The notes below the pieces were generated by a model. It saw only the letters and a list, made by a program, of their open reading frames with translations. It did no database searches and had not been told where the DNA came from. Position numbers and translations under genes: made by a program. Positions 23,581 through 32,265 of a DNA stretch of 37,353 nt are shown piece after piece. How positions within the stretch are numbered: the first letter of the stretch is position 1; every line of letters begins with the position of its first letter. Origin of the DNA: Nonomuraea sp. MG754425 (GTDB taxonomy: Bacteria; Actinomycetota; Actinomycetes; Streptosporangiales; Streptosporangiaceae); contig NZ_SSXE01000117.1 of the NCBI RefSeq assembly GCF_021699195.1, positions 1 to 37,353 on the forward strand, in the 5' to 3' direction.

Positions 23581-23638
23581 TTTTCGATGGGTTGGCAAGG
23601 CCTGGCTCGTGGGTACGAGTGGGCGAGAGGGAGGAACC

Positions 23639-24274
23639 ATGCGCATCGCGGAGTTGAGCCGCAGGGCCGATGTGCCGGTCCCGACGATCAAGTACTACCT
23701 GCGCGAAGGTCTCCTGTCCCCCGGCGAGCGCACCAGCTACAACCAGGCCCAGTACACCGACGAGCACGTACGCAGGCTCCGGCTGGTGCGGGCGCTGCTG
23801 GAGGTCGGCGGCCTGAGCGTGGCCGCGACCCGCGACGTCCTGGAGAAGATGGACTCCCCCGGGATGAGCCTCATCGACCAGGCGGGCAAGGCGCAGTTCG
23901 CGATGACCGTCGCGCCGCGCGTGGTCAAGGACGAGGCGTGGGAGGCCGGCACGAAGGAGACCGAGGCGCTGATCGAGCGCCTCGGCTGGAAGGTGCGCCA
24001 GACCAACCCCGCCCGGCTGACCCTCACCTCCGCGCTGGCGACCCTGCACCGCCTCGGCAAGACCGACCAGGTGAAACTGCTGGACATCTACGCCAGGGCG
24101 GCCCGCGAGGTGGCCGAGGCGGAGCTCGGCCGGCTCATCCAGGACTCCGAGCCCGAGGCCATCCTCGAGACCGCCGTGGTCTGGACGGCGCTCGGCGACG
24201 TCGTCTTCAGCGCGCTGCGCAGGTTCGCCCACGAGGACGTCGCCTACGGTGACGCCACCTTCGACGACGACTGA
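23639..24274 (+). CDS. MerR-family transcriptional regulator
   Basis: 211 residues. The N-terminal winged HTH of MerR type is clear (MRIAELSRRADVPVPTIKYY, then LREGLLSPGER, TSYNQAQYTDEHVRRLRLVRAL, residues 1-55), followed by a helix and a C-terminal all-helical effector domain of about 130 residues with no cysteine metal-binding motif, so an organic ligand is more likely than a metal. The ribosome site AGGGAGG is excellent. It is divergent from the aldo/keto reductase operon. It is the best candidate to bind the shared SGATA-N14-TATCS sites. Its 3' end overlaps the convergent HAD gene by 31 bp. Confidence 0.92.
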   Translation: MRIAELSRRADVPVPTIKYYLREGLLSPGERTSYNQAQYTDEHVRRLRLVRALLEVGGLSVAATRDVLEKMDSPGMSLIDQAGKAQFAMTVAPRVVKDEAWEAGTKETEALIERLGWKVRQTNPARLTLTSALATLHRLGKTDQVKLLDIYARAAREVAEAELGRLIQDSEPEAILETAVVWTALGDVVFSALRRFAHEDVAYGDATFDDD

Positions 24275-24906
24275 TCCAGCAGCAGGTCGAGCTGCTCGAT
24301 CGCCCCGGCCGCGTCGGCGAACAGGATCGCCTGCCAGCCCGCGGCCCGCGCGCCGTCACAGTTCTTGGCCAGGTCGTCGATCAGCACGCACTCCTCGGCG
24401 GGCACGCCCGCGCGGCGGGCCGCCAGCTCGTAGATCTCCGGGTCCGGCTTACGGCAGCCGACCTGCGCCGAGTTGACGACGTCGTCGAAGACGCCCTGCG
24501 GCGGCACCATGCGCCGCCAGTGCTCCTCCCACGCCGGGGGCATGTTCGACAGCATGCCGACGAACAGGCCGCGCTCGCGCACCCGGCGCAGGTGCGCCAG
24601 CCACTCGACGTTGGTGCGCCGGCCGTCGAACCAGGCGTCGGCGAAGCTGATGACCGGGGCCTCGATCCCCTGGGCGGCCAGTTCGGCGGCGATCTGGCGC
24701 AGCCACTCGTCCTCGGTGATCAGCGGGGTGTCGAGCGGGAGCATGAAGTCGTCGGTGTCGTAGCGGGCGGTCACGGCCGCGACGGCGGTCAGCAGCGGGT
24801 CGGGCGGCAGGCCGGTCTTCGCGCAGAACGCCGCGAACGTCTCTCCGACGGGCGGCGTGAGAACCCCGCCGAAATCCGTCCAGACGGCTTTTGTGGAAAT
24901 CGTCAT
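24244..24906 (-). CDS. HAD-superfamily hydrolase (subfamily IA, epoxide-hydrolase-like)
   Basis: 220 residues. Motif I is WTDFGGVLTPP (nucleophile Asp11; the usual second Asp is replaced by Gly), motif II is MLSNMP, motif III Lys is in CRKPDPEIY and motif IV is VLIDDLAKN; a helical cap occupies residues 20-95. The DFGG form of motif I is found in the epoxide-hydrolase-like/YihX branch, members of which can still be phosphatases. It is divergent from the FAAL-PKS operon and could remove a phosphate from a pathway intermediate (inference). An inverted repeat directly precedes the start codon. Confidence 0.88.
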   Translation of the reverse strand: MTISTKAVWTDFGGVLTPPVGETFAAFCAKTGLPPDPLLTAVAAVTARYDTDDFMLPLDTPLITEDEWLRQIAAELAAQGIEAPVISFADAWFDGRRTNVEWLAHLRRVRERGLFVGMLSNMPPAWEEHWRRMVPPQGVFDDVVNSAQVGCRKPDPEIYELAARRAGVPAEECVLIDDLAKNCDGARAAGWQAILFADAAGAIEQLDLLLDQSSSKVASP

Positions 24907-24929
24907 GGTAATACATTCCCGTATTTACC
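24907..24929. promoter_or_regulatory. Inverted repeat at the HAD gene start
   Basis: GGTAATAC-ATTCCC-GTATTTACC, a near-palindrome with one extra base in one arm (core AATAC-N6-GTATT), abuts the HAD start codon in the divergent HAD/FAAL gap. It is a possible operator or a 5'-UTR hairpin; no other copy was noticed. Confidence 0.4.
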
Positions 24930-24982
24930 TCAGGCCGCCGTCAGCCGCCGATCAGGGCCGCATCACGTCCGGGTCAAGGCCA

Positions 24983-25011
24983 TTCTCATCATTTCCGCCG
25001 CTAGCTATATT
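24983..25011 (+). promoter_or_regulatory. Putative promoter of the FAAL-PKS operon (leaderless)
   Basis: TTCTCA (24983-24988), 17 bp, TATATT (25006-25011). The -10-like box ends 7 bp before the FAAL ATG at 25019, so transcription would begin at or next to the A of the start codon. No Shine-Dalgarno-like sequence precedes this ATG, which agrees with a leaderless mRNA, common in actinomycetes. Confidence 0.45.
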
Positions 25012-25018
25012 ACGGCGC

Positions 25019-26728
25019 ATGATTCCCTTCGCAGAGACACTCGGGGAGTTACTCGCTTTCCGGGCCCGGGAGAACGCCGCCAAAGTCGTCTATCGCTTTC
25101 TCCCGGACGGTGAGCGCGAATCTCACTCGCTCACCTTCGCCCGGCTCGATCTGGAGGTCCGCGCGCTGGCCTCGCGGCTCGCCGAAAAAGCGGCCCCGGG
25201 CGAGCGCGCGCTGATCCTCGCACCCGATCCGGCCGATTTCGTCCGCGCGTTCCTGGCCTGTCAGTACGCCGACGTGATCGCCGTCCCGATATATCCGCCG
25301 ATGCCATTCGACAAGCGGCGCGGCACCTCGAACCTCCGGGCGATCGCCCAGGACTGCGCGCCCAGGACGATCATCTTCGCCGGCCCCGACGGCTACGAAC
25401 GGTTCATCGCGGACAGCTCGCCGGAGATCGCCGCGCTGGAGTGGATCCGGGCCGACGAGATCGACGAGGGCCGGGCCGGGTTCCGGCCGGTGCCCGCCGA
25501 CCCGGCCGGCATCTCCTTCCTCCAGTACACCTCGGGCTCCACCTCCTCGCCGAAGGGCGTCATGGTCAGCCACCGCGCGCTGCTGGCCCAGGAGCGGCTG
25601 CTGCACGAGGTGGGCGAGTTCAGCACGGACTCGGTCATCGTGAGCTGGCTGCCGCTCTTCCACGACATGGGGCTGATCGGCAACGTGCTGCTCGCCGTGT
25701 ACGCGGGATGCGAGGCCGTCCTCATGCCGCCGCTGACGTTCGTCCAGCAGCCGATCCGCTGGCTGCGGGCCATCTCCACCTACCGCGCGACCGTGTCCGG
25801 CGGGCCGAACTTCGCCTACGACCTGTGCGTCCGGCGGGTGCCCGAGCAGGACCGGCGGGGCCTGGACCTGAGCAGCCTGCGGATCGCCTTCAACGGGGCC
25901 GAGCCGGTGCGGGCCGGCACGCTGGAGGCGTTCACCGCCGCCTACGCTCCGCACGGGTTCGACCCCGGCGCCCTCTACCCCTGCTACGGCCTGGCCGAGG
26001 TCACGCTGATGGCCACCGGCTCCCCGGTCGGCGGCGGGCCCGTCACCCTCGACGTGCACCTCGACGCCCTCCAGGAGGGCCGCCTGGTCACCGGCGGCGG
26101 CCACCGCGTCGTCGGCTCGGGCCGTCCGGGGCCGCGCCGCCGACTGGAGATCGTGGACCCGGAGACCTGCCTGCCGGTGCGGCCCGGCCACGTGGGCGAG
26201 ATCTGGGTGGCCGGCCCCGACGTGACGGACGGCTACTGGGGCCGGCCCGACGAGAGCGCGGAGGTATTCGGCGCCCGGCTGACCGACACCTTCGAGGGCC
26301 CGTTCCTGCGCACCGGCGACCTCGGCGTCGTGCACGAGGGCGAGCTGTTCGTCTCCGGCCGGCTGAAGGACCTCATCATCGTCGGCGGGCGCAACCACTA
26401 CCCCCAGGACCTGGAGGCCACCACCGAGCAGGCGCACCCGCTGATCCGGCGCGGCTGCGTGACCGCGTTCGGGGACGCGCCGCTCGTCGTGGTCGCCGAG
26501 GTCAAGCCCGGCGCCGACGAGGAGGAGTTCGCCCGGATCGGGCCCGCGGTGCGCGCCGCCGTCTCGGCCGGGCACGGCGTCCAGGTCGACGACGTCGTGC
26601 TGATCGAAGCCGGCACCATGCCCAAGACCTCCAGCGGCAAACTCCAGCGGCGGGCCTGCCGCGCCGCCTACGAGAGCGGCGCGCTCACCCCCGCCGCACC
26701 GGCACTCCAGCTCGAAGGAACGCCATGA
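25019..26728 (+). CDS. Fatty acyl-AMP ligase (FAAL), starter-loading enzyme
   Basis: 569-residue adenylating enzyme that activates a fatty acid as acyl-AMP and passes it to an acyl carrier protein. The P-loop is YTSGSTSSPKGVMVSH (from residue 170), with WLPLFHDMGLIGNVL, SGGPNFAYDLCVRR, ALYPCYGLAEVTLMA, FLRTGDLGVVHEGELFVSGRLKDLI and VGGRNHYPQDLE, a set characteristic of FAALs rather than CoA ligases. The ATG at 25019 is chosen by family N terminus (FAETLGELLAFRA); there is no Shine-Dalgarno site. The stop overlaps the PKS 1 start (ATGA), and PKS 1 begins with an ACP, the natural acceptor. The acyl chain cannot be predicted. Confidence 0.94.
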   Translation: MIPFAETLGELLAFRARENAAKVVYRFLPDGERESHSLTFARLDLEVRALASRLAEKAAPGERALILAPDPADFVRAFLACQYADVIAVPIYPPMPFDKRRGTSNLRAIAQDCAPRTIIFAGPDGYERFIADSSPEIAALEWIRADEIDEGRAGFRPVPADPAGISFLQYTSGSTSSPKGVMVSHRALLAQERLLHEVGEFSTDSVIVSWLPLFHDMGLIGNVLLAVYAGCEAVLMPPLTFVQQPIRWLRAISTYRATVSGGPNFAYDLCVRRVPEQDRRGLDLSSLRIAFNGAEPVRAGTLEAFTAAYAPHGFDPGALYPCYGLAEVTLMATGSPVGGGPVTLDVHLDALQEGRLVTGGGHRVVGSGRPGPRRRLEIVDPETCLPVRPGHVGEIWVAGPDVTDGYWGRPDESAEVFGARLTDTFEGPFLRTGDLGVVHEGELFVSGRLKDLIIVGGRNHYPQDLEATTEQAHPLIRRGCVTAFGDAPLVVVAEVKPGADEEEFARIGPAVRAAVSAGHGVQVDDVVLIEAGTMPKTSSGKLQRRACRAAYESGALTPAAPALQLEGTP

Positions 26729-29700
26729 CCACGCACCAAGAGACCGTCGAATGGCTGCTCGACCGCACGGCCGAGCTGCTGTCGGTGCCCGCGGCGACGT
26801 TGTCGCCCGACACCCCGTTCTCCCAGCTCGGGCTCTCGTCCATGCAGGCGGTCGAGCTCGCGGGCGACCTGGAGCGGTGGAGCGGGCGCTCGCTGTCGCC
26901 GACCCTCGCCTACGACTACCCGACGATCGACGCGGTGGCCGTGCACCTCACCTCGGCGGCCGAGCAGCACGCCCCCGCCCCCGCCGCCGCGCACGGCGAG
27001 CCCATCGCGATCGTCGGCATCGGCTGCCGCCTGCCGGGGGCCGACGGGCCCGAACGCTTCTGGAGCGCGCTGCGCGCGGGCGTGGACGCCATCAGCGAGG
27101 TGCCCGGCGACCGCTGGGACGGTGCGGCGCTCTACGACCCCGACCCCGACCGGCCCGGCCGGATGAACACCCGGTGGGGCGGCTTCCTCGACGACGTGGA
27201 GAGCTTCGACTCCGACTTCTTCGCGATCTCCGCCCGGGAGGCCGCGCGGATGGACCCGCAGCAGCGCCTGCTGCTGGAGGTCGCCTGGGAGGCGCTGGAG
27301 GACGCGGGCGTGCCCGCGGGCAGCCTGTCGGGGGCGCGGGCCGGCGTCTTCGTCGGGGCCTCCACCTACGACCACGGGGCCGGCCTGCTCAGCTCCGGCG
27401 CCGAGCCGGAGGCGTACGACGGCACCGGCGCGGCGCTCAGCGTCATCGCCAACCGGCTGTCGTACTGCCTGAACCTGCGCGGCCCGAGCATGGTCGTCGA
27501 CAGCGCCTGCTCCTCCTCCCTGGTCGCCGTGCACCTGGCCTGCCAGGCGCTGCGCGCCGGAGAGGCGGACCTCGCGCTCGCCGCCGGCGTCAACGTCATC
27601 ACCAGCCCGCGGATCGCGCTCAGCTTCAGCAAGGGCCGGCTGATGGCGCCCGACGGCCGGTGCAAGCCGTTCGACCACCGGGCCGACGGCTACGTGCGCA
27701 GCGAGGGGGCGGGCGTGGTGCTGCTGCGCCCGCTGTCGGCCGCGCTGGCCGCCGGTGACCGGATCTACGCGCTCATCCACGGCAGCGCCGTCAACCAGGA
27801 CGGCCGCACCAACGGCCTGGCCGCCCCGAACCGGCCGGCCCAGGAGGCGGTGCTGCGCTCGGCGTACGCCGCCGCCGGGATCGACCCCGCGACGGTGGAC
27901 TACGTCGAGGCGCACGGCACCGGGACGGCCGTCGGCGACCCGATCGAGGTGGCGGCGCTGGCCACGGTGCTCGGCCCCGGCCGGCCCGGGCACCGGCCGC
28001 TGCGGATCGGCTCGGCGAAGTCGAACGTCGGGCACCTGGAGGCCGCGGCGGGCGTCGCCGGGCTGATCAAGGCCGCGCTCGCGCTGCACCACGGCGAACT
28101 GCCGCCGACCGTGCACTACACCAAGGCCAACCCGCTGCTCGGCCTCGACCGCCTGCCCGTCGTCGTGCAGGAGCGCGCCGAGCCGTGGCCGGCGGGGAAC
28201 GCCACGGCCGGGGTCAGCTCGTTCGGCTTCGGCGGGACCAACGCCCACGCCGTGCTGTCGTCGGCGCCGCCGCAGCAGCGGCCGGAGCAGGGTCCGGAGC
28301 TGGGCCGGGCAGTCCAGGACGACCTGCACCTGTTCCCGATCTCCGCCCGCTCGCAGGCGGGACTGCGCCGCCGGGCCGCGGCGCTGGCCGCCCTCGCCCG
28401 CGACCGGGCGGGCCAGACGCTCTGGCTGGCCGGGGCGGCAGCGGCGGCGGCACTGCGCAACGACCACGACAGGTACCGGGCCGCCGTCGTCGCCTCCTCC
28501 GCCGAGGAGCTCGCGGCCGGCATGACCACGATCGCCGAGGGCCGCGACGAGACGGCGGCCCGCGCCCGCCGTCCCCAGCGGCCCACCCTGGTCTTCCCCG
28601 GGCAGGGCGCCCAGTGGGAGGGGATGGGACGCCAGCTCGCCGACGCGGTGCCCGCCTTCCGCGCGGCGATCCGCCGGTGCGACGCGGCCGTCAGCCGCTG
28701 GCTGGGCGAATCGTTGTGGGACGACGAACGCGGCCTGACCCCCAGGGGCACCGCCCACGTGCAGCCCGCGCTCTTCGCCTACCAGGTGGCGCTGGCCGAG
28801 ACGTGGCGGGCGTGGGGCGTCGAGCCCGGCGCGGTGATCGGGCACAGCATGGGCGAGATCGCCGCCGCGCACGTGGCCGGCGCGCTGTCGCTGGAGGACG
28901 CGGCCCGCGTCGTCTGCGAGCGCAGCCGGCTGCTCACCCGGCTCACCGGGCAGGGCGGGCTCGCGCTGGTCGAGCTGGACGCCCAGGAGGCGGAGCTGAC
29001 CCTCGAAGGCCGCCGTGACCGGCTGTCGGTCGCGGCCGTCAACGGGCCGCGCGCCACCGTGCTGTCCGGCGAGCCCGCGGCGCTGGACGAGGTCATCGCC
29101 GAACTGGAGGCGCGCGGCGTGTTCGCCCGGCGGGTCGCCGTCGACTTCGCCGCCCACAGCCCGCAGGTCGAGCCCCTGCGGGACGAGCTGTTCGAGGCGC
29201 TGGACGGGCTCGCACCCCGCCCTGCGACCACTCCCCTGTACTCGACGGTCACGGCGGAGCCCGCGGCCGGGCCCGAGCTCGGCCCCGCCTACTGGCGGCG
29301 GAACGTCCGCGAGCCCGTGCTCTTCTCGCCCGCGCTGGAGCAGCTCGTCGGCGCCGGGCACGAGGTGTTCGTGGAGATCGCGCCGCACCCGGTGCTCACC
29401 CGCTCGGTGGCCGAGCTCGCCGCCCACCTCGACCGGCCGGTCTCGATCATCTCCTCGGTACGCCGTGACGAGCACGAGGCCCGCGCCCTGCTCGGCGCCC
29501 TGGGCGAGCTGTACGCGGGCGGCGCGGACATCGCGTGGCAGGCCCTGTACGGCAGCGCCGCCCACGTCCCGCTGCCGCCGCACGGCTGGGACCGGCGGCG
29601 CTTCCCGCTGCTGCGGCCCAAGCCCGGCGCGGCCGTCCCCGGCGGCCCCGGGGACGCGCTGCTGGGCGAGCGGTTGAAGGTGGGCGCGGATCCGGAGCTG

Positions 29701-32265
29701 CGGCTGTGGCCGCTGGCGCTCGGGGGCGCGCACGAGCTGGCCGACCACGTCGCCGACGGGGTGGCGCTGGTGCCGGGCGCGTACTGGCTGGCCGTGGCCG
29801 CGCAGGCGGCGGGGCCAGGGCCGGTGGCGCTGGAGGAGGTGACGTTCGAGCATCCGTGCGCGGCCGACGGCGACCCCGGGCTGCAGCTCGCCATGCGTCC
29901 TTCGGGGCCGGGGCGGCTGTCGTTCGTGATCACCTCCGACCGCGGGGGCGGCCCGGTCGTGCACGCCCGCGGCACCCTCGCCGGGCCCGGCGGCCCGGTG
30001 GGTGTGAATCCGCCGGGCGACCTGCACCGCGACGTGCCGGTCACGGAGCTGTACGAGCGGCTGTCGGCGGCCGGTCTGGCCTACGGGCCGCGCTTTCGCG
30101 GGCTGACCGGGGTGCGCGTCGGCGACCGGGAGGCGGTGGGCGCGTTCGAGTTGCCCGCCGGGCTCGGCACCGACCGGTCGCCGCTGCATCCCGCCCTGCT
30201 GGACGCCTGCTTCCACACGGTCGCGGCGGCGGCGGGCGGCGCACTGCCCGCCGGGGTGCTGCCGCTGCCCGCCGGAGCCGGACGCGTCTGGTCGCGCGGC
30301 GGCGGCACGGCCATCCGGCGCGGGCGGGCGCACGCGGTCATCCGCGGGCTCAGCGCGCGCGAGCTGGTCGCCGACGTCACGGTGACCTCGGAGGCCGGCG
30401 AGGTGGTCTGGACGGTGTCCGGGCTGCGCATCCGGCTGGTCCGGCGGCGCGCCGCCGAGGACGGCCGGCTCTACACGCTGCGCTGGCAGCCGCTGACCGC
30501 CGGGCCCGCCGCCGCGAACGAGGGCGGCTGGCTGGTGCTCACCAACCCGGCCACCTCGACCGCCGGCCGGTCGGCGGAGCGGTCGGCGGAGCGGCCGACG
30601 GGCGCTCCGGCAGCGGGACCGGCGGGCGGGATCGCGGAGGAACCGGCGAAGGAGCCGGCAACCCGCTTCGGCGGACTGCGCGGCATCCTCGACACCCGCG
30701 CCACCACCGCAACCGGCCTGGACGCGCCCGCCGGGCGGCCGGCGGACGTCGTGGAGCTGGGCGCACCCGCCTCGGCGGTGCTTCGGCTGGTGCGTGACCT
30801 GGTCCGCAGGTCGTGGCCCGGACGGCCGCCCCGCCTGTGGCTGCTGACGGCGGGCCAAGAGGGTTCGGTCGTGTGGGGCCTCGGCCGGGTGATCGCGAAC
30901 GAGCACCCCGAGCTGGCCGCCGCCATGGCGGACCTGCCCGGCCCCGCCACCCGCGCCGACCTCGACGCCCTGGTGACGGCGCTGCGCGCGCAGGACACGC
31001 CGGGCCGGCTCCGCGTCCGCGACGGCGTCCTGCTGGAGCCCCGGCTCGTGCCGGCCCCGGCGGGCGCCGGGGAGCCGGCGCCGATCAGGTCCGACAGGCC
31101 GTACCTGATCACCGGCGGGCTCGGCGCGCTCGGCCTGCACGTCGCGGGCCGCCTGGTGGAGCGGGGCGCGCGCCGGCTGATCCTGACCGGCCGCACCGCG
31201 CCGGGCTCGCAGGCGCGCGCCGCCCTGGACGGCCTGCGGCAGGCGGGCGCGGACGTCCGCGTCGAGCTCGCCGACCTGGCCGACCCCGGGCAGCTCGGCG
31301 CGCTGCTCCCCGCGGACCTCGCCGGGGTGTTCCACCTGGCGGGCGTCCTGGAGGACGCGCTGATCACCACGATCGACGACGACCTCCTGGGCCGGGCGCT
31401 GGCGGGCAAGGCGGCCGGCGCCTGGAACCTGCACACGCTCACCGCCGGGCTGCCGGTGGAGCACTTCGTGCTGTTCTCCTCGCTCGCCGGGCTGTTCGGC
31501 TCGCCGGGCCAGGGCGCGTACGCGGCGGCCAACACGTTCCTCGACGGCCTGGCCGAGCACCGCGCCGCCGAGGGGCTGCCCGCGCAGAGCATCGACTGGG
31601 GCACCTGGTCGGGCACCGGGCTGGCGGTGGAGGCGGGCGGCGTGGAGCGGCTGGCCGCGCGCGGCCTGCCGCCGCTGACCCCGGAAGTGGCGCTGGACCT
31701 GCTGGAGGAGGCGCTCGGCAGCGACCGGCGGCACCTGGTGGCGGCGGCGTTCGACTGGGCGGCGTTCGGCCGGGCCGGGCTCGGCCCCGACCTCGTCCGG
31801 ATGCTGGAGGGCCAGGTGAGCGCCGACCGGCCGGCCGGTGGCGCGGAGCGCGGCGCGGTCCGGGCGGCGGCGCTGGCCGCACCCGGCGCGGCCGGGCGGC
31901 TGGACGTCCTGCGCCGCTTCCTGCTGGAGCAGGTGGGGGCCGTGCTGGGCCGGGCCGCCGAGAGCCTGGACACCTCCGTCCCGCTGCAGGAGCTGGGCTT
32001 CGACTCGCTGATGGCGATGGAGCTGCGCACCCGCCTGGAGACGGGGCTGGACCTGCGGCTGTCGGCCACCGTCGTCTACACCTTCCCGACCGTGGAGGCG
32101 CTGGCCGACGGCCTGGCCCAGCGGCTGGGCTCCGAACCCGGCGAGCCCGGCGGGCCCGAGACACCCGACGAGCCCGGGACACCCGACGACCTGGCCGCGC
32201 TCGACGAGGACGAGCTGGCCGCGCTGCTGACCGAGGAGCTCGACCTGAAGGGTGGGACGGCATGA
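26725..32265 (+). CDS. Type I polyketide synthase 1: ACP-KS-AT-DH-KR-ACP
   Basis: 1846 residues. The N-terminal ACP (1-80, phosphopantetheine Ser39 in LGLSSM) accepts the FAAL-activated starter. KS (92-515): Cys262 in DSACSSS, His397, His437, all present. AT (621-915): Ser708 in GHSMGE; the specificity region reads DFAAHS (His811), neither the classic HAFH (malonyl) nor YASH (methylmalonyl). DH (about 973-1255): His1008 in HVADGVALVP and Asp1160 in LLDAC, so it looks active. KR (with a structural half before it, catalytic part about 1450-1640): GGLGALG at 1464-1470, Ser1585/1586, Tyr1599, Asn1603, a LED motif suggesting B type. ACP: Ser1761 in GFDSL. No enoylreductase. The C-terminal tail LAALDEDELAALLTEEL is a likely docking element. 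It overlaps PKS 2 by ATGA. Confidence 0.96.
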   Translation: MTTHQETVEWLLDRTAELLSVPAATLSPDTPFSQLGLSSMQAVELAGDLERWSGRSLSPTLAYDYPTIDAVAVHLTSAAEQHAPAPAAAHGEPIAIVGIGCRLPGADGPERFWSALRAGVDAISEVPGDRWDGAALYDPDPDRPGRMNTRWGGFLDDVESFDSDFFAISAREAARMDPQQRLLLEVAWEALEDAGVPAGSLSGARAGVFVGASTYDHGAGLLSSGAEPEAYDGTGAALSVIANRLSYCLNLRGPSMVVDSACSSSLVAVHLACQALRAGEADLALAAGVNVITSPRIALSFSKGRLMAPDGRCKPFDHRADGYVRSEGAGVVLLRPLSAALAAGDRIYALIHGSAVNQDGRTNGLAAPNRPAQEAVLRSAYAAAGIDPATVDYVEAHGTGTAVGDPIEVAALATVLGPGRPGHRPLRIGSAKSNVGHLEAAAGVAGLIKAALALHHGELPPTVHYTKANPLLGLDRLPVVVQERAEPWPAGNATAGVSSFGFGGTNAHAVLSSAPPQQRPEQGPELGRAVQDDLHLFPISARSQAGLRRRAAALAALARDRAGQTLWLAGAAAAAALRNDHDRYRAAVVASSAEELAAGMTTIAEGRDETAARARRPQRPTLVFPGQGAQWEGMGRQLADAVPAFRAAIRRCDAAVSRWLGESLWDDERGLTPRGTAHVQPALFAYQVALAETWRAWGVEPGAVIGHSMGEIAAAHVAGALSLEDAARVVCERSRLLTRLTGQGGLALVELDAQEAELTLEGRRDRLSVAAVNGPRATVLSGEPAALDEVIAELEARGVFARRVAVDFAAHSPQVEPLRDELFEALDGLAPRPATTPLYSTVTAEPAAGPELGPAYWRRNVREPVLFSPALEQLVGAGHEVFVEIAPHPVLTRSVAELAAHLDRPVSIISSVRRDEHEARALLGALGELYAGGADIAWQALYGSAAHVPLPPHGWDRRRFPLLRPKPGAAVPGGPGDALLGERLKVGADPELRLWPLALGGAHELADHVADGVALVPGAYWLAVAAQAAGPGPVALEEVTFEHPCAADGDPGLQLAMRPSGPGRLSFVITSDRGGGPVVHARGTLAGPGGPVGVNPPGDLHRDVPVTELYERLSAAGLAYGPRFRGLTGVRVGDREAVGAFELPAGLGTDRSPLHPALLDACFHTVAAAAGGALPAGVLPLPAGAGRVWSRGGGTAIRRGRAHAVIRGLSARELVADVTVTSEAGEVVWTVSGLRIRLVRRRAAEDGRLYTLRWQPLTAGPAAANEGGWLVLTNPATSTAGRSAERSAERPTGAPAAGPAGGIAEEPAKEPATRFGGLRGILDTRATTATGLDAPAGRPADVVELGAPASAVLRLVRDLVRRSWPGRPPRLWLLTAGQEGSVVWGLGRVIANEHPELAAAMADLPGPATRADLDALVTALRAQDTPGRLRVRDGVLLEPRLVPAPAGAGEPAPIRSDRPYLITGGLGALGLHVAGRLVERGARRLILTGRTAPGSQARAALDGLRQAGADVRVELADLADPGQLGALLPADLAGVFHLAGVLEDALITTIDDDLLGRALAGKAAGAWNLHTLTAGLPVEHFVLFSSLAGLFGSPGQGAYAAANTFLDGLAEHRAAEGLPAQSIDWGTWSGTGLAVEAGGVERLAARGLPPLTPEVALDLLEEALGSDRRHLVAAAFDWAAFGRAGLGPDLVRMLEGQVSADRPAGGAERGAVRAAALAAPGAAGRLDVLRRFLLEQVGAVLGRAAESLDTSVPLQELGFDSLMAMELRTRLETGLDLRLSATVVYTFPTVEALADGLAQRLGSEPGEPGGPETPDEPGTPDDLAALDEDELAALLTEELDLKGGTA

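Noticed and set aside
24857..25018. An earlier in-frame start for the FAAL at 24857.
   Set aside because: It would overlap the divergent HAD gene, and the added 54 residues do not resemble the FAAL N terminus.
30541..30740. A suspected frameshift or deletion in PKS 1 in the Ala/Pro/Glu-rich segment before the ketoreductase.
   Set aside because: The reading frame stays open with strong codon bias on both sides; the segment is a variable linker in the structural half of the KR region.
26668..31734. A 1688-codon open frame on the minus strand opposite PKS 1, and similar long antisense frames elsewhere (for example 32076-35621 and 14260-16272).
   Set aside because: They are complements of strongly coding genes; in very high-GC DNA, stop codons are rare in all frames. 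Their translations are Arg/Gly/Pro-rich with no family features.
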